A stretch of 64,000 nucleotides of DNA from Chamaelirium japonicum. Taxonomy: Eukaryota; Streptophyta; Magnoliopsida; Liliales; Melanthiaceae. Both the position numbers and the translations under genes were made by a program. Location of the stretch: assembly GCA_947650365.1 (NCBI GenBank), contig OX393552.1, positions 45,781,740-45,845,739 on the forward strand, in the 5' to 3' direction. The notes beneath the pieces are model-generated. The model made no database searches. It saw only the letters and a program-made list of their open reading frames with translations, and was not told the DNA's origin. The stretch's first letter is position 1. The number at the start of each line of letters is the position of its first letter. This document shows, piece by piece, positions 1 through 11,780 of the stretch.

Positions 1-3000
1 TTCAAAGCGTCTGACTTCAACAGCTTCAAAATGGTTGACTCCAAACCCATGAATGATCAGATTCATGAGTTTGAGAACCTAGTCCAACATCTGAAGACTA
101 ATGGTTCCACTCTTGATGAAACCTTCCAGATAGCCTGTCTTATAGATAAACTACCTGCTTCTTGGTCTGAATTCTCTAAGCACCTAAGTCATACCCAAGG
201 TGACCTAACCCTAACTCAAGTTCTAAACTCTATTAGAATTGAGGAGCAACATAGGCTCAGGGAAAAGGGATCCTCTGAATCCAAACCCAAGGTCAACAAC
301 GTAGAGGGTCAACCGTCTAAGCCATTCCAAAAACCTAGACATAAGTTCCAGAAGAAACCCTTCCACCCTAAGCCTAAGCCATATACCAAGAAGCCATACC
401 ATAGCAACCATAACCCAAACCATCCCAAGGACCAAAAGAAGGAAGGAGTGCGTTGCTGCTACGTCTGCGGTCTGACCAATCACATGGCCAACCAATGCTT
501 CTACAAGAAGACAGCACCACCTCCAAATCCAAGAAGAAATGGTCCAACGCCACCCGGCTCCCAAGTCAACATGGTGACCTCTGGAGCTGGCTCTTCTGGG
601 ACCGCTTTCAGGTCTGTTCTCTTCACCCCTGAAGTTAACATGACCTTTCAAGCATTTAATTGGTGGATTGACACAGGAGCTAACATTCATGTTTGCTCTG
701 ATCAATCTTTGTTTTCCACCTATCAGGTCTTAGGTGGAGGAGCTGTAAGCATGGGGAACAATGCTGAGGCTCGTGTGCTAGGGATAGGACGGATCGACCT
801 GAAGCTGATGTCGGAGAAGACCCTAACCCTGCGCGGAGTCCACCACGTTCCAGAGATTAGGAGGAATTTAATTAGTGGGTCCTTATTAGTCCAACAGGGC
901 TATAAGCTTGTATTTGAGTCCAATAAGGTTGTAATCACCAAAGGAATGAATTTTATTGGAAAAGGATTTCTTTGTGATGGTTTGTTTAAATTGAATGTAT
1001 TCAATCCTTCTTCTACTATTTTAAATGTTGAGTCTTCGGTCACTTGGCACCAAAGACTAGGTCATGTAAATTATAATTCAATTAAGAAACTCATGACCCT
1101 AAATATCATTCCCAAATCCGATACTAGGAATCTCGACAAGTGCGAGATATGCGTAGAAGCCAAACAACCTAAGAAATCTTTTAAAACCATCGATCGAGAC
1201 TCCCATATACTTGAATTAATTCACAGCGATGTCTGTGATTCTGGGAGAACCTCGAGAGGTGGCAATAGATATTTTGTAACGTTCATAGATGACGCTTCAA
1301 AATATTGCCACCTATACCTTATTAAAACTAAGGATGAAGTTCTCAGTAAATTTAAAATTTACAGAGCTCTGGTTGAGAACCAATTAGACGAAACCATTAA
1401 GATCCTTAGGTCAGACCGAGGAGGGGAGTACACCTCAAATGAGTTAAGTGAGTACTGTGATGACTATGGAATACTCCATGAAGTCACAGCTCCTTACACT
1501 CCCCAATCCAACGGTGTAGCGGAGAGGAAAAACAGAACCCTAATGAACATGATCAATTCCATGTTATTAAGCTCTGGAGCGCCAGAGAACTTGTGGGGGG
1601 AAGCCCTAATGACGGCTTGTTTTATCCTTAACCGCATTCCGTTCAAACATAAAGACTTGACCCCATACGAAGTATGGAAACATAGAAAACCCAACTTAGA
1701 ATACCTAAAAGTGTGGGGGTGCCTAGCTAAGGTCAAAATCCCCGATAACAAAAGGAAGAAGATAGGACCTAAGACTGTAGATGCCATCTTTATTGGCTAC
1801 GCTTCAGATAGTAACGCTAATCGATTTTTAGTGTTTAACTCTGAAATAAGCGAAATAGCCAATAACACCATAATCGAAGCAAGAGATGCCTCATACTTCG
1901 AAAACATCTTTCCGTATAAGACTAGGATTAATACCAATAACCAGGCCTCCAGTTCTAATCAGGTGACTCAGATCGAACCTGAAGTCCAATTAGAACCTGA
2001 AGACCAGACTGAACCGGTAACTCAAACTGAACCTAGGAGGAGTAAACGTGCCCGTGTAGAGAAAGTCTTTGATGACTTCTATGCACTTATGGTGGAGAAT
2101 TCTCCCTCCACCTATACAGATGCAATGAAGTCCATAGACTCACCTTTTTGGAAAGAAGCCATAGATAACGAGATCCAATCCATACTTCAAAACCATACCT
2201 GGGAACTCACCAATTTACCTCCTGGTTGTAAAACCATAGGATGTAAATGGGTGTTTAAGAAAAAGCTTAGACCCGACGGTACCATAGATAAATTTAAGGC
2301 ACGACTTGTAGCCAAGGGCTTTACCCAAAAACCTGGGGTAGACTACTTTGATGTCTACTCACCTGTCGCTAGGATAACCACGATTAGGATCCTCATCGCC
2401 TTAGCTTCAATCTATAAGCTAGTCATACATCAAATGGATGTTAAGACTGCTTTCTTGAATAGCGATCTTAATGAGGAAATATACATGGACCAACCCGAGG
2501 GATTTACTGCACCTGGACAAGAGGGAAAGGTGTGTAAGTTAATTCGATCCCTCTATGGTCTTAAACAAGCCCCAAAACAATGGCATATGAAATTCGATGA
2601 AGTTATCTTATCCTATGGATTTGATATCAACACAACGGATGAATGTGTATACCATAAAGTAGATGGTAATAATGTTGTCATCTTATGTTTGTATGTTGAC
2701 GATATTCTGATATTCGGTTCAAACATACAAATCATAAATGATATCAAACAGTTTTTGTCCCAAAACTTTGACATGAAAGATTTAGGACAAGCCGACGTTA
2801 TTTTGAACACTAAGATCATTAGGAAGAACAATGGTTTAGTGTTATCCCAATCCCACTATGTCGAGAAAATCCTTAGGAAATTTTACGATCCCGATTGCCA
2901 ACCTGTATCCACACCATATGATCCAAATACCCATCTAACAAAGAATACTGGACTTCCTAGACTACAGAGCGAGTATGCTCAAATCATAGGATCGCTAGGT

Positions 3001-3639
3001 TTTCTAGCAAACTATACTCGACCCGATATCGCTTACGCGGTAAATAGACTTAGTCGTTATACGTCTAACCCGAATTTGTCCCATTGGAATGCGTTAGAAA
3101 GAGTTTTTAGATACCTTAAGGGAACCATATCATACGATCTCCACTATAGTGGATATCCAGCTGTATTAGAGGGATACTCTGATGCTAACTGGATTAGTGA
3201 CTCAATAGATATTAAGTCCACAACTGGATATGTATTCCTACTAGGAGGTGGATCCATATCTTGAAAATCCACCAAACAGACCGTTATAGCTAGGAGTACT
3301 ATGGAATCAGAAATGATAGCGCTAGATACCACTAGCACAGAAGCAGAATGGCTTCGAGATCTCCTATATGAGATCCCATTGATAGAAAAGCCTTTACCGG
3401 CTATATCTATCCATTGTGATTGTCGATCAGCTATTGATAAATGTAATCAAGAAAACGCTGACGTGAAAATAAATCGACATCTGAAAGTGAGACATAGATC
3501 TATCAGATATAAGATGAAAAATCAAATAATTGCCCTAGACTTTGTTAGATCCGAAAAGAATTTGGCGGATCATCTAACTAAGGGCCTTTCTAGGACAGTG
3601 GTCTTAGAATCGTCGAGGGGGATGGGATTAAGCCCATAA
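1..3639 (+). pseudogene. Ty1/copia gag-pol polyprotein, 5' end outside window, one in-frame stop
   Basis: Retrotransposon polyprotein supplying capsid, protease, integrase, reverse transcriptase and RNase H. The frame is already open at base 1, so the gag N-terminus lies upstream of the window. Visible in order: a CCHC zinc knuckle ([15 protein letters not shown], near 454-498), an aspartic protease site ([10 protein letters not shown], about 661), integrase His and catalytic residues (HQRLGH about 1048, HSDVC 1222, SDRGGEY about 1411, AERKNRT about 1519), reverse transcriptase YVDDILIFG (2692-2718) and an RNase H tail (YSDANW about 3175). Domain order INT before RT makes it Ty1/copia. A TGA at 3262-3264 stands where the family has Trp, between GGGSIS and KSTKQT. 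The frame then continues unbroken to 3639, so a single nonsense change is the only visible lesion. It is followed by its 3' UTR, polypurine tract and LTR. Confidence 0.93.
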
Positions 3640-4198
3640 GAAAAATCACCGCAGTGGGAACCTAACCTCACTGAGGTTCAATGGGTAGAAACAAACTGTA
3701 GTAGTGATTGAAAATGAGGAGCACTGAATAATGCTCCCATCCCTATGACGTCAGTGCTTATTAAAAGCAAGGGGTAGGATGAGTGTAAAACTCTTAATAA
3801 GTCCAAGACCCATGAGGCGGGGTGTCGCCTTGCTCACACCCCTATTAGGACTTACCTATATGTATGTCGTTGTGAGGCCGCAACTCTGGGACCAGGGCTG
3901 CTCCCTAGAAACATACAAGAAAAGATATATGCGCAAGGCCATTAATAGCGCAACCCGCTTAGAACCATCGAAAACTGTACTACGTGTACTACTTGTAGAA
4001 ACCCGATAAATGAGACTGGTTCAAGGCGTAGTCCACCAAGTCCTCACGGATGTATACAACTGTACTAAGTGGAGGTTCAAACCGGAAGGTACCTACACCT
4101 ACTGCGTAGTATAAGGAATCCAGCAAAGTCCTTTTACTTTATATTTTGAATTTTTTAAATTATTTAATATTTAGTGGTTTTAAACACATGTGGGGGAT
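3640..4198 (+). other. 3' untranslated region and polypurine tract of the first copia element
   Basis: Non-coding stretch between the polyprotein stop and the LTR. It ends in the polypurine tract (tgtgggggat, about 4189-4198) that primes plus-strand synthesis directly before the LTR. A 76-residue open frame inside it (3779-4009) has no recognisable domain and is ignored. Confidence 0.75.
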
Positions 4199-5326
4199 TG
4201 TTGGGTGTGTGTTTTAAAACCACACAAAGGAATGGGCTTTTAGTCCCATATCGGTAAGGGGAAAAATCCCCTACCAACTTAAATAGGATTGCCCACTTCC
4301 CCCCACTAGTCATCACACTAGAGGAGGGGCTCTACTAGCCCACACACGCGCGCGCGTGTGTGTACCGTGCCGAGCCGAGCCGGGCCGGGCCGGGCTTGGG
4401 CTTGGGCATGGGCTGGGCGGCGCGTGTGTGTGCGCCCGCGGACCCGGACACGATAGCACCTCCGAAATGGGCTGGTCCGCACCTGCCCTATTTTTGCTTT
4501 TTGCTTTTAAGTCCTCCACTATTTATTATTTACCATTTGGGACACTAGCCGTTACGCGAGAAGCGCTGCATGCTAGCCGTTACGTACAGGCTCGCTGCGA
4601 GCTGTAACGTGCGAGGTTAATGGGCTTAATCGCAGCCCATTAACCGCTCCCCTCTTTCAGCCTCCCATTAACAGCCCGAGGCCTATATAAGGCCCGGTGC
4701 AGCTATGGGATTTACACACTCCGAAAATCGGAATTCCTCCCTTCTTACTGCCTCTCTCTCTTTCATTCTCTCGTCGTGGTGCTGTGGTGCTGCCACTTTG
4801 CTCCGAAGAGACTCCCTCTCTCGGACCAAAGCTCTGCTGCGGTGCTGCCTCCCCGATTCGAGAAGATCGTCATCCAAGTCGCTGGGTTCCTGAAAGTTCA
4901 CGAGGTTCGCAATACCTTCTTGAAGTCGTGCCGACGAGAAGGAGGTCGCCTGACCGGGGTCGTCATATCTCCGAGAACCATTGCCACGAGACCCGCACGA
5001 GGGGGGCAATAAGTTTCTTGGGACAGTGCCTAGCACGTTTCGACCACAGGCCAGAGTTTCTAACTCTACTTTTGTCCTATCATTCTAAATTAATCAATTT
5101 GCATCTAATAGAGAAACCTAAATAATTAGAGATAGATTATTTCTCTCTTTTAGAAAAGTTCGGCAAGGTGAATGACGGTTCCATAGAACCCGCTCTGCCT
5201 TGGCAAACAATTTCTAAAAGAAATTTGTGATATGCCTTTGCTTGCAAATATTTTAATTGCTAAAATTATTTAATATTAAGAATTTGATTCCAAAGTTTGC
5301 CAGTTTAGAACGGTTATTTTCCAACA
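4199..5326 (+). repeat. 3' LTR of the first copia element
   Basis: Begins TGTTGG directly after the polypurine tract and ends CCAACA, giving the expected short inverted termini and a length of 1,128 bp. It contains a TATA box (ctatataag, 4683-4691) on the plus strand. The GC-rich block with alternating purine/pyrimidine (about 4345-4440) lies upstream of that TATA box, in U3. The matching 5' LTR is outside the window, so no target duplication can be checked. The five bases after the LTR are CATCT. Confidence 0.85.
4683..4691 (+). promoter_or_regulatory. TATA box of the copia LTR
   Basis: The sequence ctatataag lies about 480 bp into the LTR, the usual location for the U3 promoter that drives the element. 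Confidence 0.6.
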
Positions 5327-6493
5327 CATCTCTCTTTCTCTTTCTTTTCTTTCAATCTTTCCTTATCTCTCTCTAGCCACCGAACTCTCTCTCTCTCCTA
5401 TATAAGGGGGGCTCGGGAAAACTAAAGAGGGGGCTTTGGACGACCGTACCTAGCTCCCATCACCCACCTTAGCCATCTACCACTTAGGACCTCACCCATC
5501 ACCACCGGACCGGAGTCACCATCTCGATCCATCTTCCCATCACCTGCTTCCATCATCGCGCCATCATCGAGGCTACGACGTGATCAAGCCAAAGCGAAGA
5601 AGCATCGAGGAAGGAGATCGAAGAAGACGAAATCTACGGTGCAATCTTCAAAGATGATTTGTACTTTGTTTCTTTTTAATTTTTCCCTTGATGTAACAAA
5701 ACTCATGTCTAGCTAAACTGCATGCTAAGGCCGAGATGAAACCCTAGATCATAATAGATGTTAGTTTATTTTATGTGTTCTATGCTGAGCTTTTCATCGA
5801 TAATATATGATTTAATTTCGGATTTGCTATGATGATTTAATAGTTCTCACATGGTATTGTCATGCATGCCTTGTAGTTAATGTTAGTCATCCTGTTAGTC
5901 AAAGCCCAGTTTCATTGTATAATTAAAGCTTAGATCCATTGTGCTTAATCTTGACAATCGATGCTCTGCTATGTTAGCTTTGATCCATTGTGCTCTATTT
6001 AGACAATCGATGCTCTGCTTTATTACTCCATGCTTGAATTTAAATCATGCTTATGTCATTAATCTCGTATTAAAGGTTTAACGATCGCATCTCGAGAAAG
6101 CACGGGATTTGTTTCCCGCATGCTACTCGCATAAATTTAGAACACCATAATTTAAACTTAGCATCTATAATGATCTAGCGGTGGATTCGACCGCCTTAGT
6201 ATCTCATCAATATCCGAACTTCCACACTGCACCGCATTACTTTAGTTAATCTGTATGCTTCAATCCTGTTTAGTTTTTCATCATAATCTCATAAAATCAA
6301 CTCCAATTAAAATTATCTTTTAAAGTAGCTTAGGCAAATAGTTAATAACTCTAGATTAGATAGTTCCCTCATTAGCAATCCCTGTGGGATCGACCTCGTA
6401 ATGCGTACCGCTCCTACAAAGCGATTCGTGCACTTACGAGTTATAATTTAGATCAAATTAGCCCTTAATTTAGGATTAGTTTAGATCGCATCA
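5327..6493 (+). repeat. Probable truncated gypsy-type LTR remnant
   Basis: No coding sequence. It has its own TATA box (ctatataagg, 5398-5407), a pyrimidine-rich start, and a late motif (aatccctgtgggatcgacct, about 6379) of a kind I associate with 3' ends of Tat/Athila-type LTRs. It ends in TTAGATCGCATCA at 6493, after which copia-derived sequence begins. A short direct repeat around atccattgtgct (about 5934-6020) lies inside. The 5' end is missing, cut where the first copia LTR stops at 5326, so that copia element probably inserted into this LTR. Class assignment is by general resemblance only. Confidence 0.45.
5398..5407 (+). promoter_or_regulatory. TATA box in the LTR remnant
   Basis: Perfect ctatataagg upstream of a long non-coding leader-like stretch, consistent with an LTR promoter. 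Confidence 0.4.
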
Positions 6494-6696
6494 GTGGTGA
6501 ACTTTGTGTACCATGCCCGAGGTGCCTGTTTGAGGCCATATAGAGTCTTGTGAAGTCAGCATACATGGGAGATTGTTTATCTTCAACAACCACCGGGCTT
6601 CGTTGACCCAAAACGACCCTCCTATGTATGCCGACTTCACAAGGCTCTATATGGCCTCAAACAGGCACCTCGGGCATGGTACACAAAGTTCACCAC
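6494..6696. repeat. 78-bp inverted repeat made of copia RT sequence
   Basis: Bases 6494-6570 are nearly the reverse complement of 6619-6696. The right arm is genuine copia reverse-transcriptase coding sequence ([17 protein letters not shown]). The left arm is an inverted duplicate of it that starts exactly where the preceding LTR remnant ends. The spacer is about 48 bp and contains the upstream RT codons ([11 protein letters not shown]). Confidence 0.85.
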
Positions 6697-7678
6697 TTTT
6701 CTTCTTCAACTTGGGTTCCAGGGTGGTCCTCACGACACCTCTCTGTTTATCTGGCAACATGGTGGCTGCACTGCTATGCTCCTGCTCTATGTGGACCATA
6801 TCATTCTCACCGGGAGCCATACTGCTGTACTTTAACGTATAATCCGATGCCTCTCCACTCAATTCGCTATGAAAGATCTTGGTGATTTGCACTTTTTCCT
6901 GGGTATGCAAGTGACTCGAGATTCTACCTCACTCGTTCTCTCTCAAACTCAATATGCGCTCCAACTTCTTGAGCGTTTCGGCTTATCCGGAATTAAACCC
7001 GTCAAAAGTCCTCTAGAAGCCGGCCTCCAGCTATCAGCCGCCATCTTAGATCCTCTTCCCGATCCTTCCATTTATCGCCAAATGGTGGGCTGTCTTCAAT
7101 ATCTTACTATGACCCAGTCGGACATTGCTTATGCCGTGAACCATGTTTGCCAATTTATGCAAAATCCTTGCTCCTCTCATATGGCGGCCATCAAACGAAC
7201 TTTCAGATATGTCAAAGGCACTCTCTCCCTTGGCCTTTGTCTATCCAAGTCCACTGACTTAAAGCTCCATGCCTTCTCCGATGCCGACTGGGCAGGCTGC
7301 CTAGATAGCCATCAATCTACCTCAGGCTACGCTGTCTACCTTGGGCCCAATCTACTCTCGTGGGGTGCCAAGAAACAAGCTATGGTTTCTCGCTCTAGTG
7401 CCGAGGCAGAATATTGAGCACTTGCTTCCACAACTACTGAAATTCTTTGGTATATTTATCTTCTCCGCCGGCTTCACATTCAATTACGGGATACACCTTT
7501 ACTCCTTTGTGACAACATAAGTGCAATCCACATGTCCAAGAACCCCGTCTTCCATAGTCGCACCAAACATATTGACATTGATGTTCAGTTGCTGATATAT
7601 TCACAAAATCGCTACTCGGCCTGCGTCTTCTCTGGCTTCGAGACAAGCTCAACGTGCGAGACTTCCCCCTGTGAGCTT
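6587..7678 (+). pseudogene. Copia reverse transcriptase / RNase H fragment
   Basis: C-terminal part of a copia polyprotein. RT motifs run from QPPGFVD through [11 protein letters not shown] and [12 protein letters not shown] (the usual YVDD reads YVDH), then MKDLGDLHFFLGMQV, the RNase H segment FSDADWAG and SRSSAEAEY. Lesions: TAA at 6833-6835, TGA at 7415-7417 (family has Arg in AEYRAL), and, after HIDIDVQ (about 7587), a one-base frameshift plus loss of roughly 25 residues before ADIFTKSL. The final frame ends LRDKLNVRDFPL and stop, 10 bp before the LTR. Everything upstream (gag, protease, integrase) is missing. Confidence 0.88.
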
Positions 7679-7687
7679 GAGGGGGGC

Positions 7688-8120
7688 TGTGAGATGTGAC
7701 CCATCATCATGCTAGGGACAGCTGTTCACAACAGCTGCAGCCCATTACTCACTTTCCTTCTCTGCTCGGACAGCTGCATTTTCCTTCTCTGCTACAATAG
7801 CTGTAGCCCCTTCACAACAGCTGCAACCCCATTCAATCTCTTTCCTTTTCAGCTATAATCAGTTGTAACGTTTACATAATTTATGGGATGCAATCCCATT
7901 GATCTCTCATCTGTAAACATTATATATAGCAATGAAATACACAAGGCAGAGGATTGAGCCTTGCATTACATACTCTGTTTTTCTCATAGATCTACCCTCT
8001 CGGTGCTGAGGAGCTTGATGATGCTGGGGGTTGCGGTCCTGTCATCTATATTTGTCAGATCTCGGACTCCAGCTCTACAACGATTGTTCGTTGAGTGTCC
8101 AGCATCTCTCCAAGCTCACA
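7688..8120 (+). repeat. 3' LTR of the second copia fragment
   Basis: Starts TGTGAG directly after a polypurine tract (gaggggggc, about 7679-7687) and ends CTCACA: perfect 6-bp inverted termini, 433 bp. Several CAGCTGTTCACAACAGCTG-like short inverted motifs lie near its start. The 72 bp between this LTR and the solo LTR (8121-8192) show nothing recognisable. Confidence 0.88.
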
Positions 8121-8197
8121 CATCACACTGGTTGATCATTGCCAAAACACACATCCAACCCACACGCGCACAAGCACCTCCCCTTTAAAAAGATAAC

Positions 8198-10797
8198 TGT
8201 CACGCCCCGGATCTGACTATAAGGGTAAACCAGTCAAACCCGGGGGTGATGGGGTTTTAAGGAAAGTCAGGTCCTAGGGTCGCGAGGTTGATTTTATTAT
8301 TTAATTGTTTATTACTAATTTATCATGAACTAGTTACTAGCTGATGAGGGATGGCTTTGAGGAGAAGCCTACCAAAAGCTTGGCCTTGAGGAAAGGCCTA
8401 CCAGGCATGAAGCTTGAGGAGAAGCTTACCAGGGGAAACATTACTGATTCTGGCATTATTCAGAGCATCTAAAACATAGTTCCATAATTATTACATAACC
8501 AACTGGAAATAATAAACACTAGCTAATAGCTCTAGTGTCCTCTCTCGATAGCTAATTAAGATCCTCTAGGAAGTGTCTGAGAAGGATCTACGGTACCTGA
8601 AAAGAGTGTGCAACAACGGGGTGAGTTTACTAGGTAAACTTAGTGAATAGTTAACCCTAAACTAGCTAGGGTAAACCATAGTCGTACCCCGCCCTTCTAG
8701 AAGGCTACGAGGGCGACAACCCATATATACACACATTACAAGTAACTGAAATGACCTAGCTACACATGAAAATTCTACTATATTACAACTACAACTATTA
8801 CATATAAGACAAGTAATCATCCAGATCAAAAGTATGCAACTAATTACCGAAGGTTAGTTCTACCTACTCCTAAAGTGAACCGAGAGTTTTCTAACTGAGT
8901 CTGCCAATAGAAACCTGGGTCCAAGCGTACATGGAGAGCTAGAAATACCCATATGGCCATAAGGGGGCTTGGTCTTTCACCATAGGGCACTCCCGCCCAA
9001 CTTGCTTCTTCGGGGTCATTACCCAGGGGTGGACTACTAGGCCACTAGAGGCTTTACCGCCTGCCTAACCCTGTGACCCTACCTACTTGATTCGGATTAT
9101 GCACAGGCGGTGGTTCACCTCCCATCCTGTGCACTCAGGTCCCCTACCCATGCCCGTGAGTAGTGAGCTTCCCTCTGGGAAGAGAACCTCGATTGAGGAA
9201 GTACAACTACCGGTCTCTCCACTGAGACCACCCGTCTCTCCACTGAGACTGCCAGCCCTCGTTGCTCAGTAGCAACTGGACTGCACCATGAGACCCATGG
9301 TCACCCAAACACAGTCATTCAACAGAATATCAATAATTAATCAATACGAGTACCTACTTGTTTGCATACATCCTAGTGTGAATCTATGTTGAGCTAATTA
9401 CCATTACAGCTATCAAAATTTTATATGATTATTTAGGGGCAAAGGATAGTATGCCCACCTTCCACATGTAGTACCGGTTTTTCGCCTGCATGCATTGGAC
9501 ATACTATGCCACATATGGTTTTATTAATTATTTTATAAATACAACTACAACCTACTCTAACCAGAATAGAATTAATCATGTTCACCTGGAAAGTAACTCG
9601 GTTGTCCACGCTCCTCCCGCTTATCGGTTCGGTGTATCGTCGAAGGAGAAACTGACAACCATAGTTTAAAATATATAAGTTGTTACCTTTATAAATTACT
9701 CAAACCAGGTATCTAAATAGGTTGATCTAGGGATGAGGGACCCATTAGATCCGGTCTTGCTCGAATTTGACTTCGATCGGAGGTTTTAGGATTGAACCGG
9801 TAAAAACTAATCCATGGTCAGTTCAATAGGATAGAAGGGTCCCTAGAGTCCTAAACTAGGTTCAATACATCTGTATCGAATATCTAAGCACAATGCCACC
9901 TGTTTCGTCCAATTCTAAGATCGGACAAACCAAGGTGCACCAATTAGTTCGGATTCATGAATAAAATGGGATACTAAATAGTATAATTACTGTACTAAAC
10001 TATGACCAACAAGTAGAATTTTCCAAGCCGGTCGTAATGGTGCTGGTTTCGTCCGATTCCGAGTTCGGACGAAGAAATGACAGTTGAACCAATTTAAGGT
10101 CGGTTTAAGGGGTCTGGTTCAGGTGAACCAGACCGGTTCAGTGTTGGGTCGGGTCTGTGTTATCAGGTTGGGTCTGCGGGTCGGGTGTGGTCTGCTGTTC
10201 GGATCGGGTTTGCTGTGCACTTAAGGTGGGTCGGGTTGCTGTGCATTCGGGTCGGGTCTGCAGTGTTAATAACAAAATGGCTTGGGCAGACCCGTTATTT
10301 ACGGGTCTGCCACTCCCTTCTTCTTCCACTTACGAACCAGAGGCTGCGAGGGTGGTTTTCTTCCACGGTGGTGACAGCGGGGTGGCCGGGTTTGGATGCC
10401 CCAGTGTTGCCCGGCCTCTCTCCCCTGCATCGCCCCCACGGAGGAGACACGGGAGGAGGCGACCGGAGCGCCGTCGGAGCCCGGGAAGGCATTGGCCGGA
10501 GGGGTTTGCGCGGGTGGTTGGGTTGGCCTGGGGATGCACCGACGGTCACCGACGGGGCTTGGGTATTGGTCCTCCCGACGAGGACCGAAGGTGGGTTCAT
10601 GGTGGCATTCTCCACCCGAGTGGGCCACGCGGGGGTCTCGAGTTTTGGGTTGGGTTCGGGTGGAAGAGGAGAAGAGAAAGATGAGAGCTAACCTGAGCTC
10701 GGTGCTCGCCGGAGTTAGGGGAGGAGGCAGGGCTTGCTCTTCTCTCTCTCTCTCCAGTCCTCTCCCTTGATCTCTCTACTCTTTCCCTCCTTCTCCC

Positions 10798-10852
<55 letters not shown>

Positions 10853-11775
10853 TTCTCTCTCTTTATAATTATCTCTCTTCTTAGTTTTGCCGTTCTTTCT
10901 CTCTCTAGGTTCTTCATAAAGATTGTAATGGGTTGTTATGGTGGTAATTAAAGAGAGTTGAGAGATCGGCTTGTTAACTCCTTAATTCCAAATAAAGAGG
11001 AATGAATAAAGGAACGGAAGATTTTGGGCTTATTACTTCAAATCTTGCTCGATCCTCCCCATCCGAATTTTAACATTTAAAACCTTGGGGAGGGATAACT
11101 ATGAGCCCTAAAGCCAGCTAGGAGGTTAGAAGTCAGGTCCTAGGGTTGGTCGGACTCGGTCCCGCGCCCTAAAGTGAGCTCGGTAGGAACCCGGGTGCGA
11201 TTCGTATACCTACCGGTTAAAAAAGATAATTAGCCATAACTCACAAATCGGATGTCAGAATTGGGCCTAAGAGGATTCGTTGGAAAGCTCTCGTCGACAT
11301 GAACGCGTTAGCGCTTGATACATAATTTTATAACTTATGGATCTCTTGAAAAGAAAGAAATACTTAAAAATTTAAAATAGCAATTACTCATCACCCAGGT
11401 ATCGGATCGACCCCAGCTCATGCTCGTTGAAAAGGTCTCTTAGATCCCCACCCAACGTATCCAGCCTTGCTGCGATCCGATTATCCGAACTTCCGTGGTA
11501 AATAAAACAATATCGAAGGTCGGCTAATTTATTGATATTCTATAGTATAACCATCGAACTGCCGAAACTAGCTACGCATACACTCGATTACTGCACGGTA
11601 CACACCATTGCGACGTGTTCGAAGCCATAGAGAAAGTGAACGTAAAACACTTCATGGGTTTACGACTTATTCTTTCATAATAAACCCAGAGAAAAAAATC
11701 TGACTAAGAATGACGAAAATATCCAAGATGGACTTTTAATTTATTATTCCCAAATTTGACACCACAGGTGTTACA
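8198..11775 (+). mobile_element. Solo LTR, gypsy-like (3,578 bp), target duplication ATAAC
   Basis: Begins TGTCACGCCCCGG and ends GGTGTTACA, terminal sequences of the kind seen on large plant gypsy LTRs. It is flanked by identical 5-bp direct repeats ATAAC at 8193-8197 and 11776-11780. No coding domain lies between, so this is an LTR left after LTR-LTR recombination. It contains a GC-rich stretch (10130-10690) and a CT microsatellite at 10801-10844. Small open frames on both strands around 10138-10770 have no domain. Its last 735 bp recur at 14885-15619. Confidence 0.85.
10801..10863. repeat. CT microsatellite inside the solo LTR
   Basis: Pure CT dinucleotide to about 10844, then imperfect CTTT interruptions. 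The translated RERERE open frames here are artefacts. Confidence 0.95.
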
Positions 11776-11780
11776 ATAAC

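Noticed and set aside
3779..4009. 76-residue frame after the first copia polyprotein
   Set aside because: Lies in the 3' UTR between polyprotein and LTR, with no domain and no independent promoter.
10138..10917. Several overlapping frames on both strands
   Set aside because: They lie inside the solo LTR in a GC-rich and CT-rich stretch, have no domain and no splice or codon pattern.
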